From: Bradyrhizobium sp. CCBAU 53421
GTDB lineage: Bacteria; Pseudomonadota; Alphaproteobacteria; Rhizobiales; Xanthobacteraceae
Reading direction: 5' to 3'
NCBI RefSeq assembly: GCF_015291625.1
Contig: NZ_CP030047.1
Span: forward strand, 4,712,001 to 4,776,000
DNA: 64,000 nt
Shown here one piece after another: positions 8,693 through 18,007 of the stretch. The notes below the pieces were generated by a model. It made no database searches and had not been told where the DNA came from. It saw only the letters and a list, made by a program, of their open reading frames with translations. Made by a program: the position numbers and the translations under genes. Position 1 is the first letter of the stretch. Every line of letters begins with the position of its first letter.

Positions 8693-8728
8693 TTATCTTA
8701 GAAGATAAGATATTAGGCGAATAAGATA
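8693..8728. promoter_or_regulatory. Palindromic operator candidate between monooxygenase and MarR gene
   Basis: TTATCTT-AG-AAGATAA (8693-8708) is a perfect 7-2-7 palindrome in the 93-base divergent region. ATAAGATA also occurs at 8705-8712 and again at 8721-8728. MarR-family dimers bind such short AT-rich palindromes, usually over the promoters of their own gene and the neighbouring one. Confidence 0.6.
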
Positions 8729-8739
8729 CAGGAGCCGAT

Positions 8740-9264
8740 TTGTCAAGCACGACGTCGCGTGAAGCGCTGATGCAGGAACTCGAGGAGGCGATGCGCCGGT
8801 CATCCGCGCAGGGCGTGATGTACGGCCAAGCCGTTGCAAACATGGCCGGAATTTCCAATTCCGACATGGAATGCATGGACATCCTGCATCTTGAAGGGCG
8901 CGTGACCGCTGGGCGTCTCGCCGAAGTCACCGGGCTAACTACCGGCGCGATCACCGGCGTGCTCGATCGTCTGGAGAAGGCGGGTTACGTGCGCCGCGAG
9001 CGGGACGAGAGCGACCGCCGCAAGGTCTTCATCTCGGTGGTGGAGGAGAAAGCGGCGGAGATCGGCAAGTTCTACGTGCCGATGCAGGAGGCGATGCTCA
9101 AGCTCTGGAGCAGCTACAGCGATGATGAGTTGCGCCTGCTCTTGCGCTTCGCCAATGACGGCTACAAGGGCGTGCTGGACGCGACCGAAGCATTGAAGGC
9201 GGTGATCGACACGCCGCCGGAGCAGCGCGCCAAGCTCAAGATGCCGCCGAAGTCTGGTCGATGA
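8740..9264 (+). CDS. MarR family transcriptional regulator
   Basis: The 174-residue protein has a winged helix-turn-helix: ISNSDMECMDIL, then the recognition region GRLAEVTGLTTGAITGVLDRLEKAGYV and the wing RRERDESDRRKVFISV, which is the MarR hallmark. Start is a TTG at 8740 with AGGAG seven bases upstream; no earlier in-frame start exists after the palindrome. It probably represses the divergent FAD monooxygenase and responds to its aromatic substrate (inference from arrangement). Its 3' end overlaps the convergent O-antigen ligase gene by 29 bases. Confidence 0.9.
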   Translation: MSSTTSREALMQELEEAMRRSSAQGVMYGQAVANMAGISNSDMECMDILHLEGRVTAGRLAEVTGLTTGAITGVLDRLEKAGYVRRERDESDRRKVFISVVEEKAAEIGKFYVPMQEAMLKLWSSYSDDELRLLLRFANDGYKGVLDATEALKAVIDTPPEQRAKLKMPPKSGR

Positions 9265-10498
9265 TCTCCGTCGCGCGATAGCGCTCGGCCGCAGCGTACA
9301 TCCCCCACATCGTGCCCAGCATCATCCAGAAATGCCGCCAATGGTCGGTATCGATGATGAAGCTCTCGCCGACGATGCCGAGGAACGCCGAGAAGATCGC
9401 GAGATAGTCGCGTTGCCACGGCACCCGCTTGTACACGTAACGGAAGCCGATGATCGCGCTGACGAACACCAGCGCCGGATAGCAGATTCCCGAAATCCAG
9501 CCGCCCGACATGAAGGCGTTGAGATAGGAGTTGTGGGTATCCTCGGGGAAGTAGGTGTGGAACTGCAGCGGCCCGATGCCGAACGGCAGCTCGAGCGCCA
9601 TCTGGGCGCCGAGGATGTGGCGGCCGAACCGGCCGAAGCGGCCTTCGTCATAGCTCTGGTCGAAGCTCGCGCGCTGCTTGAACATGTCGGCGACCGAGCC
9701 GATCGACAGCAGCACTGCGATGAGCGCAACGGCCAGGATCGCGGCGATTACGGTCATCACGATGATGCGCGAGCGCTGTACCTGCGAGCGGCTGGTGAAC
9801 ACCATCAGCGCCAGCATGAAGGCCGCAGTGACGATCAGGCCACCCCAGGCGGCGCGGGAGAACGACAGCAGGATCGCGAGCGAGATGATGCCGAAGGCGA
9901 TCGCGTTGCGGAACGCCTTGCCAAAACGGTCGGAGACCACGCTTTGCAGCGTGAACAGCGCCGGCAGGATCAGGAACGCGCCGAGCACGTTGGGATCCTT
10001 GAAGGTGCCGCGAGCGCGGTCATAAAGCGTCAGCAGGTCGTAGCCGCCGGGCACCAGATGAAAGTAGCCGGCGATGCCCGCGAGCGAGGCGATCATCGCG
10101 CCGACGATCAGGCCGCGACGCAGCATGTCGAGCCGCGCTTCGGTATCCTCCGACATCACCATCGCGAACAAGATGACGGTGACGGCCATGTACCAGGAGG
10201 TGAGGACCCAGTTCACCACCTCCGGCTTGTCGAGGAACGGCACCGCGCCGATGCTGTAGCCGACATTGAGCACGATCAACGCGAACAGCAGCGGCATGAA
10301 CACGAGCTGCATGCGCAGGCCCGTGGCGAAGAACAGCACGCAGGCGGTCAGCGTGACGAGTTCATACGGGCTCGGCTCGATGAACACGATGGCGATCGAC
10401 GCACCGGCCAGCCACACCAGCGCCCGCTGCAGCGCCAGCACGCCTGACGGCACGCTGGTCGGCGAATGGGACGTCCCGGCTGTCGCCGCATAGGCCAT
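9236..10498 (-). CDS. O-antigen ligase/polymerase family membrane protein
   Basis: The 420-residue protein has about ten hydrophobic segments and the Wzy/WaaL-type core: GTFKDPNVLGAFLILPALF around residues 165-185 and a periplasmic loop containing HILGAQMALELPFGIG and HNSYLNAFMSGGW, where the histidine-asparagine-serine of the ligase family lies. In exopolysaccharide loci such proteins polymerise lipid-linked repeat units (ExoQ-like). ATG at 10498 is chosen with GTGAG upstream; a TTG at 10513 is possible. It is the last gene of a minus-strand exopolysaccharide run. Confidence 0.8.
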   Translation of the reverse strand: MAYAATAGTSHSPTSVPSGVLALQRALVWLAGASIAIVFIEPSPYELVTLTACVLFFATGLRMQLVFMPLLFALIVLNVGYSIGAVPFLDKPEVVNWVLTSWYMAVTVILFAMVMSEDTEARLDMLRRGLIVGAMIASLAGIAGYFHLVPGGYDLLTLYDRARGTFKDPNVLGAFLILPALFTLQSVVSDRFGKAFRNAIAFGIISLAILLSFSRAAWGGLIVTAAFMLALMVFTSRSQVQRSRIIVMTVIAAILAVALIAVLLSIGSVADMFKQRASFDQSYDEGRFGRFGRHILGAQMALELPFGIGPLQFHTYFPEDTHNSYLNAFMSGGWISGICYPALVFVSAIIGFRYVYKRVPWQRDYLAIFSAFLGIVGESFIIDTDHWRHFWMMLGTMWGMYAAAERYRATEIIDQTSAAS

Positions 10499-10542
10499 CG
10501 GATACTCACGCAACTCGATACAAGATACTCAATACATCGCTT

Positions 10543-10626
10543 CGTCATTGCGAGGAGCGAAGCGACGCGGCAATCCACCTATCCCCGAGCTGCGATATGG
10601 ATTGCTTCGCTGCGCTCGCAATGACG
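10543..10626. repeat. REP-like palindrome, family A copy 1
   Basis: The element begins CGTCATTGCGAGGAGCGAAG and ends with the reverse complement of that beginning (CTCGCAATGACG), with GCAATCCA and TGGATTGC as inner arms. Closely similar elements lie at 30151-30268 and 45554-45634. It separates two exopolysaccharide genes and could fold into a long imperfect hairpin. Confidence 0.75.
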
Positions 10627-10643
10627 GCAGTAAGGTTCAATTC

Positions 10644-12209
10644 TCAGTACGCGTTCTCGCTCTTGGTCAGCAGCGAGAACGGGGTTTTGAGCAGGATGTA
10701 GAGGTCAAACAGCACCGACCAGTTCTCGATGTAGTAGAGATCGTATTCGACGCGCTTCTGGATCTTCTCGTCGGTGTCGACCTCGCCGCGCCAGCCGTTG
10801 ATCTGCGCCCAGCCGGTGATGCCGGGCTTGACGCGGTGGCGGGCGAAGTAGCCGTCGACGGCCTCGTCGAACAGACGGTTTTCCAGCTTGCTCTGCACCG
10901 CGTGTGGACGCGGGCCGACCAGCGAGAGATTGCCCTTCAGCACGACGTTGAACAGCTGCGGCAATTCGTCGAGCGAAGACTTGCGGATGAAACGGCCGAC
11001 GCGGGTGACGCGCGGATCGTTCTTGGTCACGACCTTGGAGGCGGTCGGATCGGCCTGGTGATGGTAGAGCGAGCGGAACTTGTAGACGTCGATCCGCTCG
11101 TTGTTGAAGCCGAAGCGCTTCTGGCGGAACAGCACCGGGCCGGAGCTGTCGAGCTTGACCGCGAGCGCGACCAGTCCGAGCACCGGCAGCGCTGCAAGCA
11201 AGGCTAGGCCGCCGACCACGCGGTCGAACAGCCATTTCAGCACCAGATCCCAATCAGTGATCGGCGCCTCGAACACGTCCAGCGTCGGCACCTTGCCGAG
11301 ATAGGAGTAGGAGCGGGGGCGGAAGCGCAGCTTGTTGGTATGGGCCGACAGGCGGATGTCGACCGGCAGCACCCACAGCTTCTTCAGCATCTCCAGGATG
11401 CGGGTCTCCGCCGAGATAGGCAGCGCGAACAGCACGAGGTCGACCCGGGTGCGGCGCGCGAACTCGACGATGTCGTCGACCTTGCCGAGCTTCGGCGAGC
11501 CGGCGCAGGTGTCCATGGCGCGGGCGTCATTGCGGTCGTCGAACACGCCGAGCACGTGGATATCCGTGTCATCGTCGGCGTTCAGCGTTTCGATCAGCTT
11601 CTCGCCGTTCTGGTCGGCGCCGACGATGATGGTGCGGCGGTCGAGCCGGCCGTCATGCGCCCAGGCCCGTACCATCGAGCGCAGCGCCAGCCGTTCAGCG
11701 ATCAGCACCGCAAGGCCGACGCAGAAGAACGACGACAGCCAGACCCGCGAGACCTCGCCGCCGAGCTTGACCAGGAAGGAGACGCCGATGAACAGCAGGA
11801 ACACGAAGGCCCATGACGAGATCATCCGCGTCATCTGGCGGAGCTGGCCGCGGAAGATCTGCACCTGGTAGATGTCGGCGGCCTGGAAGCAGACCACGGC
11901 CGCGGCCGACATGCCGAGGATCGAGGCGATGTATCCCCAATGGATGCCGCCGGCGATCGGCCTGACATAGGCAAGATAGAGCCCGACGCCGACCAGGCTG
12001 AGCAGCACGAAATCGGCGAGGCGGACCACGCCGGCGATCACGACCGGCGAATAGGCGCCGCGAACTTTTTGATTGGTTACGGCGAGCGCGGCCGGCGACA
12101 AGCGGCGGCGGCGTTCGACCTGCGGCCGAGCGGCCGTCGCAGACGCAGCGGCATCCAGCATCGAGCGTGCGTTAAACGGTTCCACGAGTCCACGTCCATT
12201 CCTGCGCAT
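10644..12209 (-). CDS. Undecaprenyl-phosphate glycosyl-1-phosphate transferase (WcaJ/ExoY type)
   Basis: The 521-residue protein initiates exopolysaccharide repeat-unit synthesis by moving a sugar-1-phosphate onto undecaprenyl phosphate. Four N-terminal membrane helices (about residues 60-185) precede a CoA-binding-like cytoplasmic domain ([17 protein letters not shown]), a fifth hydrophobic segment, and the C-terminal catalytic domain with [41 protein letters not shown] and [16 protein letters not shown]. Length and layout match the WcaJ family. The start at 12209 (ATG) is uncertain by up to 16 residues. Confidence 0.9.
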   Translation of the reverse strand: MRRNGRGLVEPFNARSMLDAAASATAARPQVERRRRLSPAALAVTNQKVRGAYSPVVIAGVVRLADFVLLSLVGVGLYLAYVRPIAGGIHWGYIASILGMSAAAVVCFQAADIYQVQIFRGQLRQMTRMISSWAFVFLLFIGVSFLVKLGGEVSRVWLSSFFCVGLAVLIAERLALRSMVRAWAHDGRLDRRTIIVGADQNGEKLIETLNADDDTDIHVLGVFDDRNDARAMDTCAGSPKLGKVDDIVEFARRTRVDLVLFALPISAETRILEMLKKLWVLPVDIRLSAHTNKLRFRPRSYSYLGKVPTLDVFEAPITDWDLVLKWLFDRVVGGLALLAALPVLGLVALAVKLDSSGPVLFRQKRFGFNNERIDVYKFRSLYHHQADPTASKVVTKNDPRVTRVGRFIRKSSLDELPQLFNVVLKGNLSLVGPRPHAVQSKLENRLFDEAVDGYFARHRVKPGITGWAQINGWRGEVDTDEKIQKRVEYDLYYIENWSVLFDLYILLKTPFSLLTKSENAY

Positions 12210-12300
12210 GCAGATGGGTGTCCGCGCGCAGCACCGAAATTCCCCCGCTCGTGACTTAAGGGAACAAATCGGAAGAAACGGTTACGTGTGCAAGAGGTGG

Positions 12301-13440
12301 TTAACGTTTGGCAAATGCATCACGGTAGCCGGCCAGCACGCCTTCGACCATCGCGCTCTGCGAGAAATGTTCGGAAATCCGTTCGCGGAGTTTCGTGGCG
12401 CGCGCAGCGGTCGCGGCGGGATCGTCGAGCGCGGCCTTGATGGCGTCGGCCATCGCGCCGGCATTGCTGGGTGCGAACAGGGCGTCGGTGTGGGTATCGA
12501 AGATTTCCGGGATGCCGCCGACATTTGCGGCAATCATCGGAATTCCCGCAGCGCCGGCCTCGATCACCACGTAAGGCATCGAATCGCCGCGCGAGGGAAC
12601 CACCAGAACGCTGCCCTTCGAGAAGCCGAAGCGCGCCTTGACGTGGCCGATGAAGCGGACGGCGTCGCCGAGCGACAGCCGCTTCACCTGTTCCTTGAGC
12701 CGCTCGAACTCCTCGCCGTCGCCGCCCAGCGTCAGCGTCACCGACTTGCCGTCGGCGCGCAATTTCGCCACCGCGTCGATCAGGAGGTCCGCGCCCTTGA
12801 TGCGCCGGAATTCGCCGACATAGGCCACGTCCGAGGCGTCGTCGGCCTTGGCGACCGGTTCGAATTCCTCTGACGTGACGCCGTTGAAGACGCAGCGGAC
12901 GAGGCCGCTGGGCTTGCCCACGGTGCGCTGATAGGTGTCGCGGGCAAACGCGCTCTCGAACAGGAACAGGTCGGTGCTGTTCATCAGCGTGCGCTCGAGC
13001 TGGCTGTAGAAGCGGCCCTTCCAGGTATCGAGCGGATAGTGCAGCGAGCCGCCATGCGGCGTGTAGACCCGGATCACCTTGCTGGACCGTCGCCGCAGCC
13101 GGACATAGGCGCCGGCCTTGGCGCCATGGCCATGCACGACATCGGGCTTCAGCTTCCGGATCAGGCCGGCGATATGCGCCCAGACCATGAGGTCGGCGAA
13201 GCGCGGCTCGCGGCGGATCGCCACCCGGTGGACACCGAGCTTGAGGCGCGGCTCGATCTCGGCGAGCACCGCATCGGCCCGCGTGCCGCCGGTCAGGCTA
13301 TCGGCGACAATACCGACATGGTGGCCGCGGTCGATCTGGCCGTTGGCGACATCGAGGATGTGGCGGATGATGCCGCCCACCGGAGCACGGACGACATGCA
13401 GGATACGGAGCGGTGGTTCCTGATTTTGATCCTGTGCCAT
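12301..13440 (-). CDS. Glycosyltransferase family 4 (GT-B)
   Basis: The 379-residue protein is a GT-B retaining glycosyltransferase: an N-terminal RILHVVRAPVGGIIRHILDV segment, HGHGAKAG, and a C-terminal nucleotide-sugar domain with YVGEFRRIKGADLLIDAV and the E-x7-E region (VIEAGAAGIPMIAANVGGIPE). It should add a sugar to the lipid-linked exopolysaccharide intermediate. It begins three bases after the stop of the export lipoprotein gene, so the two are almost certainly translated from one mRNA, and it precedes the glycosyl-1-phosphate transferase by 91 bases. Confidence 0.88.
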   Translation of the reverse strand: MAQDQNQEPPLRILHVVRAPVGGIIRHILDVANGQIDRGHHVGIVADSLTGGTRADAVLAEIEPRLKLGVHRVAIRREPRFADLMVWAHIAGLIRKLKPDVVHGHGAKAGAYVRLRRRSSKVIRVYTPHGGSLHYPLDTWKGRFYSQLERTLMNSTDLFLFESAFARDTYQRTVGKPSGLVRCVFNGVTSEEFEPVAKADDASDVAYVGEFRRIKGADLLIDAVAKLRADGKSVTLTLGGDGEEFERLKEQVKRLSLGDAVRFIGHVKARFGFSKGSVLVVPSRGDSMPYVVIEAGAAGIPMIAANVGGIPEIFDTHTDALFAPSNAGAMADAIKAALDDPAATAARATKLRERISEHFSQSAMVEGVLAGYRDAFAKR

Positions 13441-13443
13441 CGA

Positions 13444-14076
13444 TCAGAACCAACGCTCGCCGACGAACACGGTGTCACCGGGCCCGATCGGCGTGCCCAG
13501 CGGAACGACGAAGCGGCCGGCGCCCGATGCATCGGTATGGGTGAGCGTGACTTCGTCGCGCCTGGCGCGCGGCGAGAAACCACCGGCGATCGCCACCGCG
13601 CTCTCGATCGTCATGTTGGGCACATACGGATATTGGCCGGGGGCCTGGACTTCGCCGAGGATGAAGAACGGCCGGTAGGACTCGATCTCGACCGCCACCG
13701 ACGGCTCGCGGATGAAGCCGTTGCGCAGCCTTCCGGTGATCTCGGCGGCAAGCCCGGCAGGCGTCCGGCCGCGTGCCGGCACCGAGCCGATCAGCGGCAT
13801 GGTGATCGCGCCGGCGGCATCGATCGCATAGGAATTGGTCAGCCCTTCCTGGCCGTAGACCACGACGCGGAGCTTGTCGCCGGGGCCGAGATTGTAGCCC
13901 TCGCGAACGGGCGCGGGCTCGGCATAAGCCACGGCCGTCGGCGCGGCAATTGATGGCTGCCCATATGCCATCGAATCGAAGCCCGGGTCGCCGGCAACCG
14001 GCGACGTCCGGCCCATGCAGCCCGACAGCGCGAGCGCAGCAATCAGACAAACGAGGGGAGCGCGCAGATCGCGCAT
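13444..14076 (-). CDS. Polysaccharide export lipoprotein (Wza family)
   Basis: The 210-residue protein starts MRDLRAPLVCLIAALALSGC, a lipoprotein signal peptide with a LSGC lipobox, which fixes the ATG at 14076 rather than the upstream in-frame ATG at 14118. A poly-export domain (YNLGPGDKLRVVVYGQEGLT) and an SLBB-like domain (FFILGEVQAPGQYPYVPNMT, GPGDTVFVGER) follow. It should form the outer-membrane channel for exopolysaccharide. It lacks the long C-terminal helix region of E. coli Wza, like many rhizobial homologues. It is the first gene of the minus-strand run and divergent from the Wzz-like gene. Confidence 0.88.
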   Translation of the reverse strand: MRDLRAPLVCLIAALALSGCMGRTSPVAGDPGFDSMAYGQPSIAAPTAVAYAEPAPVREGYNLGPGDKLRVVVYGQEGLTNSYAIDAAGAITMPLIGSVPARGRTPAGLAAEITGRLRNGFIREPSVAVEIESYRPFFILGEVQAPGQYPYVPNMTIESAVAIAGGFSPRARRDEVTLTHTDASGAGRFVVPLGTPIGPGDTVFVGERWF

Positions 14077-14251
14077 GTGAGGAATCCCACGGACAATATC
14101 GGCGTCGATTAACGGCACCCATGGTTAACAAAGGATGACGGTGCGGTGGTGGTCGCCGCATCGGCAACCGCGCCGATTAACCCAGCGGCAACCTTAATGG
14201 ACTGTAATCGCCGCCATTGAGGTGGAATCGCGGCGTCCGCGGGAGTTCGTT

Positions 14252-16582
14252 ATGCGTTTTGCATTCTGGCGTAGAGGCAAGGAAAAGGCCGTCGTGCAAC
14301 GGGCGCTGCCGAAGTCTGCGCCCGTTGCCGACGAAGCCGTTGCGAAGCCGGCTTCGCCAAAGCCCGCTCCGGACAAGCCGGCGCGTCCAGTGGAGGCGAC
14401 CGATCTCGATCTGCATGTGCTCGGCCGTGCGCTGGCGCGCAAGCGCGGCTGGATCATCGTGCCGACCGTGCTGGTATTTGCCTTGTCGCTTGCCGCCGTC
14501 AACGTCGTGACGCCGCGCTACAAGTCCGAAGCGCGCATCCTGATCGATAACCGCGAGAACGCCTTCCTGCGGCCGAACGGCGAGCGCGACCTGGAGCGCA
14601 CCTCGCTCGACGCCGAGGCCGTGACGAGCCAGGTGCAACTGTTGCTGTCGCGCGATCTCGCCCGCGACATCATCAAGAAGAACAAGCTCGCCGAGCGCCC
14701 CGAGTTCGATCCGGTGCTGCGGGGCTTCTCGCCGCTGAAGTCGCTGCTGGCGTTGTTCGGCATCGGCCGTGACCCGTTCAGCCTGACACCGGAAGAGCGG
14801 GTGCTTGATTCCTACTACGAGCGCTTCCAGGCCTATGCGGTCGACAAGTCGCGCGTCATGGTGATCGAATTCCAGTCGGAGGATCCCGAGCTTGCGGCGC
14901 GCGTCGCCAACTCGATCGCCGACGGCTATCTGGTGCTGCAGCAGGGGGCGCGGCAGGACCAGGCCAAGTCCGCCAGCACCTGGCTGCTGGGTGAGATCGA
15001 CAAGCTGCGCACCAAGGTTGCGGACGCGGATTCGCGGGTCGAGGAATTCCGCTCCAAGTCGAGCCTGTTCGTCGGCACCAACAACATCCCACTGTCGAAC
15101 CAGCAGATGGGCGAACTGAACACGCAGCTCAACAATGCCCGAGCGCTGAAAGCGGATGCCGAGACCAAGGCGCGGCTGATCCGCGAGATGCTTCAGGGCG
15201 GCAAGCCGATCGAGGCTTCGGAAGTGCTCAATTCCGAGCTGATCCGCCGGCTTGCCGAACAGCGCGGCACGCTGCGCGCACAGCTCGCCGAGCAATCGTC
15301 GACGCTGCTCGACAACCATCCGCGCATCAAGGAATTGAAGGCGCAGATCGCCGACCTCGACCGCCAATTGCGCGAGGAGGCCGGCAAGATTTCGCGCTCG
15401 CTCGACAACGACGCACGCGTCGCCGATGGTCGCGTCCAGGCGCTGCAGGCGAGCCTCGATCAGTCGAAGAGGCAGGCCTCTTCGAGCAACAGCCAGGACG
15501 TGCAGCTGCGCGGGCTGGAGCGCGAAGCCAAGGCGCAGCGCGATCTGCTGGAAGCCTATCTCGCCAAGTATCGCGAGGCGACGGCACGCGAGAACATCGA
15601 AGCAGCACCGACCGACGGCCGGATCATCTCGCGCGCCACGGTCTCGAACACGCCGGCCTATCCGAAGAAGCTGCCGATCGTGCTGATCGCGACCCTGGCG
15701 ACGCTGTTGCTGTCGTCAGGCATCATCATCACCGGCGAGCTGCTGCGCATCTCCGCGCCCGGCGCGGTTGGTCGTGCCTTCGCGCCGGCGGCTGCCGTGA
15801 TCCGGCGCCGCGAGCCGGTCATGGATGCTTCGGCCACCGAGCCGGAGCCGAGGCTGTCGCCTGAACCCGAGTTCACGTCGCCGCTCGCACCGACCCTGTC
15901 GCCGGAGCCTGCACCGTCGCCCGAACCCGCTGTCGCCTATGAGCCGGTCATCGAGCCGCCGGCTGCGCCCGCCCAGACGGTCGACGAGATCGATGTGCTG
16001 GCCGAGCGTCTCGTCGCGGCCGGTCCGGCCGCCCACAAGGTCACGGTGCTCGGCCCGGCCCCTGGCGAGAGCGTCACGCTGACCGCGCTGACACTGGCCC
16101 GTCTGATGGCGCGCCAGGCCAAGGTCGTGGTGGTCGATCTCGTCGCGTCTTCACCGGTGCTGACGGCGGCGACCGTCGATCCCGCTGCGCCGGGCCTTGC
16201 CGAACTGATGCAGGGCGAGGCGACGTTCGCGCAGATCATCACCAAGGATCGGCAGTCGCGGGTTCAAATCGTCAGCGCGGGGCGTCCGGGCTTCGATCGT
16301 TCGCATCTGCAATCGCCGCGGCTCGGGCTTGCGATCGATGCGCTGCTCCGGGTCTACGACCACGTGCTGCTCGACGCCGGCTCGGCCGTCGACCTGCCGG
16401 CCGAGCTGCTGACCGCAAAGGCGCAGGCCGTCGTGGTGCCCGATGCTGGAATGGCGCAGGATGCCCGCCGATCGATGGTCGATCAGCTCAGGGCGGTCGG
16501 CTTCTCCGAGGTGACGATGCTGAGCAAGCCCTGCGCGCCGTCAGAGGCGGTCGTGACGGGACCGCGCGTCGTGGCGGCCTGA
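14252..16582 (+). CDS. Wzz/GumC-type exopolysaccharide co-polymerase with degenerate BY-kinase-like domain
   Basis: The 776-residue protein has the ExoP/GumC layout: a short cytoplasmic N-terminus, membrane helix 1 (about residues 68-88), a long periplasmic part with coiled coils (about residues 230-450), helix 2 (about residues 472-496), a proline/glutamate-rich linker (repeated SPEP) and a cytoplasmic nucleotide-binding-like domain. It should control chain length and export together with the Wza-type lipoprotein. The expected Walker A lysine is absent (GPAPGESVT instead of a GKS/GKT form) and there is no C-terminal tyrosine cluster, so autokinase activity is doubtful. ATG at 14252 has GGGAG upstream; a GTG at 14222 is less likely. 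Confidence 0.85.
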   Translation: MRFAFWRRGKEKAVVQRALPKSAPVADEAVAKPASPKPAPDKPARPVEATDLDLHVLGRALARKRGWIIVPTVLVFALSLAAVNVVTPRYKSEARILIDNRENAFLRPNGERDLERTSLDAEAVTSQVQLLLSRDLARDIIKKNKLAERPEFDPVLRGFSPLKSLLALFGIGRDPFSLTPEERVLDSYYERFQAYAVDKSRVMVIEFQSEDPELAARVANSIADGYLVLQQGARQDQAKSASTWLLGEIDKLRTKVADADSRVEEFRSKSSLFVGTNNIPLSNQQMGELNTQLNNARALKADAETKARLIREMLQGGKPIEASEVLNSELIRRLAEQRGTLRAQLAEQSSTLLDNHPRIKELKAQIADLDRQLREEAGKISRSLDNDARVADGRVQALQASLDQSKRQASSSNSQDVQLRGLEREAKAQRDLLEAYLAKYREATARENIEAAPTDGRIISRATVSNTPAYPKKLPIVLIATLATLLLSSGIIITGELLRISAPGAVGRAFAPAAAVIRRREPVMDASATEPEPRLSPEPEFTSPLAPTLSPEPAPSPEPAVAYEPVIEPPAAPAQTVDEIDVLAERLVAAGPAAHKVTVLGPAPGESVTLTALTLARLMARQAKVVVVDLVASSPVLTAATVDPAAPGLAELMQGEATFAQIITKDRQSRVQIVSAGRPGFDRSHLQSPRLGLAIDALLRVYDHVLLDAGSAVDLPAELLTAKAQAVVVPDAGMAQDARRSMVDQLRAVGFSEVTMLSKPCAPSEAVVTGPRVVAA

Positions 16583-16593
16583 ACCTCGTCTCA

Positions 16594-16619
16594 GGAGTGC
16601 GATGAATTCATCGCGCTCC
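16594..16619 (+). terminator. Palindromic terminator after Wzz-like gene
   Basis: A 26-base near-perfect palindrome (GGAG, GCGATGAA and their complements, one T-G wobble) begins 12 bases after the stop at 16582 and is followed by CTCTATTTT. It probably ends the plus-strand transcript. Confidence 0.65.
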
Positions 16620-16632
16620 GCCCTCTATTTTC

Positions 16633-16676
16633 GCATGATCTTTTCGGAAAACCGCTTCGCACTTTTCCGGATCATA
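16633..16676. repeat. Dispersed palindromic repeat, family C copy 1
   Basis: The element runs from GCATGATC through GAAAACCGCTTCGCACTTTT to CCGGATCAT, so its ends are inverted repeats. A longer version with the same ends and core lies at 21675-21743. I recognise it as a repeat widespread in Bradyrhizobium intergenic DNA (from memory). Confidence 0.7.
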
Positions 16677-16678
16677 CG

Positions 16679-18007
16679 CTAGTGCGCCAGCACCGGCTCG
16701 CGTGCGGCTTGCTCCAGCACCGGATCGATCCGCAGCCTGATCGTGACAAGGGCGCCGATCAAGCCGACGACCGCGAGCAGCAGCAGGCCTGCGGTGAATC
16801 CACCGGTCAGGTCCTTCAGATAGCCCATCGCGAACGGGCCGGCGAAGCCCGACAGATTGCCGAGCGAGTTGATCGCGGCAATGCCGGCCGCGGCCGAGGC
16901 GCCGTTCAGGATGCTGGCCGGCATCGGCCAGAACATCGGCGGCACAGCCGACACGCCGATCTGTGCGAGGCAGAGCAGGCCGACGATCAGTACGGGACTT
17001 GAGACCAGCCCGGCGAGGCCGATGCCGACGGCGGCCAGCGTCAAGGCTCCGGCGACATGATAGCGCCGCTCGCCGGTCTTGTCGGAATGACGGCCGAGCA
17101 GCACCATGCCGACCGCGCCGAACACGAAGGGCAGCGCGGCGATGAAGCCGGTCTGGGTGTCGGTAACGCCAAACGCCTTGATGATCGTGGGCAGGAAGAA
17201 TGCGACGCCGTAGCTTGCGGCATTGAGACAGAAATACACCAGCGCGCAGGCGAGCACCCGCGAGTCGGTGAGCGATTGCATGACCGAGATGTGCTCCACG
17301 GCTTCCTTCTTCTGCCGCTCGATCTCAAGCGTGTTTTGCACCCATTTGATCTCGTCCGGCTGCAGCCAGCTCGCCTGACGCGGGAAGTCCGGCAGCATCG
17401 CCAGCACGGCGAAACCGACCAGGACCGACGGCAGTGCTTCGCAGATGAACAGCCACTGCCACCCGGTCAGGCCGGCTCCGGACAGGTTGAGCAGCAGGCC
17501 GGAGATCGGCGCCCCGATGATGCTGGAAATCGGGATCGCGAGCATGAACAGGCTGATGACGCGGGCCCGATAGATCGTCGGGAACCAGAGCGTCAGATAG
17601 AAGATGATGCCGGGGAAGAAGCCGGCCTCGCAGGCGCCGAGCAGCAGGCGAAGGAAGTAGAAGATCCATTCGTTCGAGAGGCCGCTCGCCGCCGACATCT
17701 GCGGGATGAAGGCGAATGCCGCCGAGACGATGCCCCAGCTGATCATGATGCGGGCAATCCAGCGCCGTGCGCCGAACCGTTCCAGAAGGATGTTGGAGGG
17801 CACTTCGAAGAAGAAGTAGCCGACGAAGAACAGGCCCGCGCCGAGCCCGTAGGCGGCTTCGCTGAGGCCGAGCGCCGTGTTCATGTGCAGCTTGGCGAAG
17901 CCGACATTTACGCGATCGAGATAGGCCACGAAGTAACACAGGATGAGGAACGGGATCAGCCGTCGCATCATCTTTCCGATCGCGCGCTTCTCGACATCGT
18001 CGCTCAT
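16679..18007 (-). CDS. MFS transporter, anion:cation symporter (ACS) family
   Basis: The 442-residue protein has twelve predicted membrane segments. Early signatures (FLILCYFVAYLDRVNVGFAK, then LGAGLFFVGYFFFEVPSNIL) are those of the ACS family, which takes up organic anions such as phthalate, tartrate or hexuronates. The frame is open to 18280, but the N-terminal 91 residues of that version are non-conserved; ATG at 18007 has GGGAACG upstream and starts the conserved MSDDVEKRAIGKMMRRL. It is divergent from a LysR gene, which probably controls it. It lies between two parts of the polysaccharide region but has no evident link to them. Confidence 0.88.
   Translation of the reverse strand: MSDDVEKRAIGKMMRRLIPFLILCYFVAYLDRVNVGFAKLHMNTALGLSEAAYGLGAGLFFVGYFFFEVPSNILLERFGARRWIARIMISWGIVSAAFAFIPQMSAASGLSNEWIFYFLRLLLGACEAGFFPGIIFYLTLWFPTIYRARVISLFMLAIPISSIIGAPISGLLLNLSGAGLTGWQWLFICEALPSVLVGFAVLAMLPDFPRQASWLQPDEIKWVQNTLEIERQKKEAVEHISVMQSLTDSRVLACALVYFCLNAASYGVAFFLPTIIKAFGVTDTQTGFIAALPFVFGAVGMVLLGRHSDKTGERRYHVAGALTLAAVGIGLAGLVSSPVLIVGLLCLAQIGVSAVPPMFWPMPASILNGASAAAGIAAINSLGNLSGFAGPFAMGYLKDLTGGFTAGLLLLAVVGLIGALVTIRLRIDPVLEQAAREPVLAH

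Noticed and set aside
14177..15367. Long minus-strand open frame (396 codons) opposite the Wzz-like gene
   Set aside because: Shadow of the strongly supported plus-strand gene in GC-rich DNA; low-complexity Arg/Leu/Gln-rich translation without motifs.
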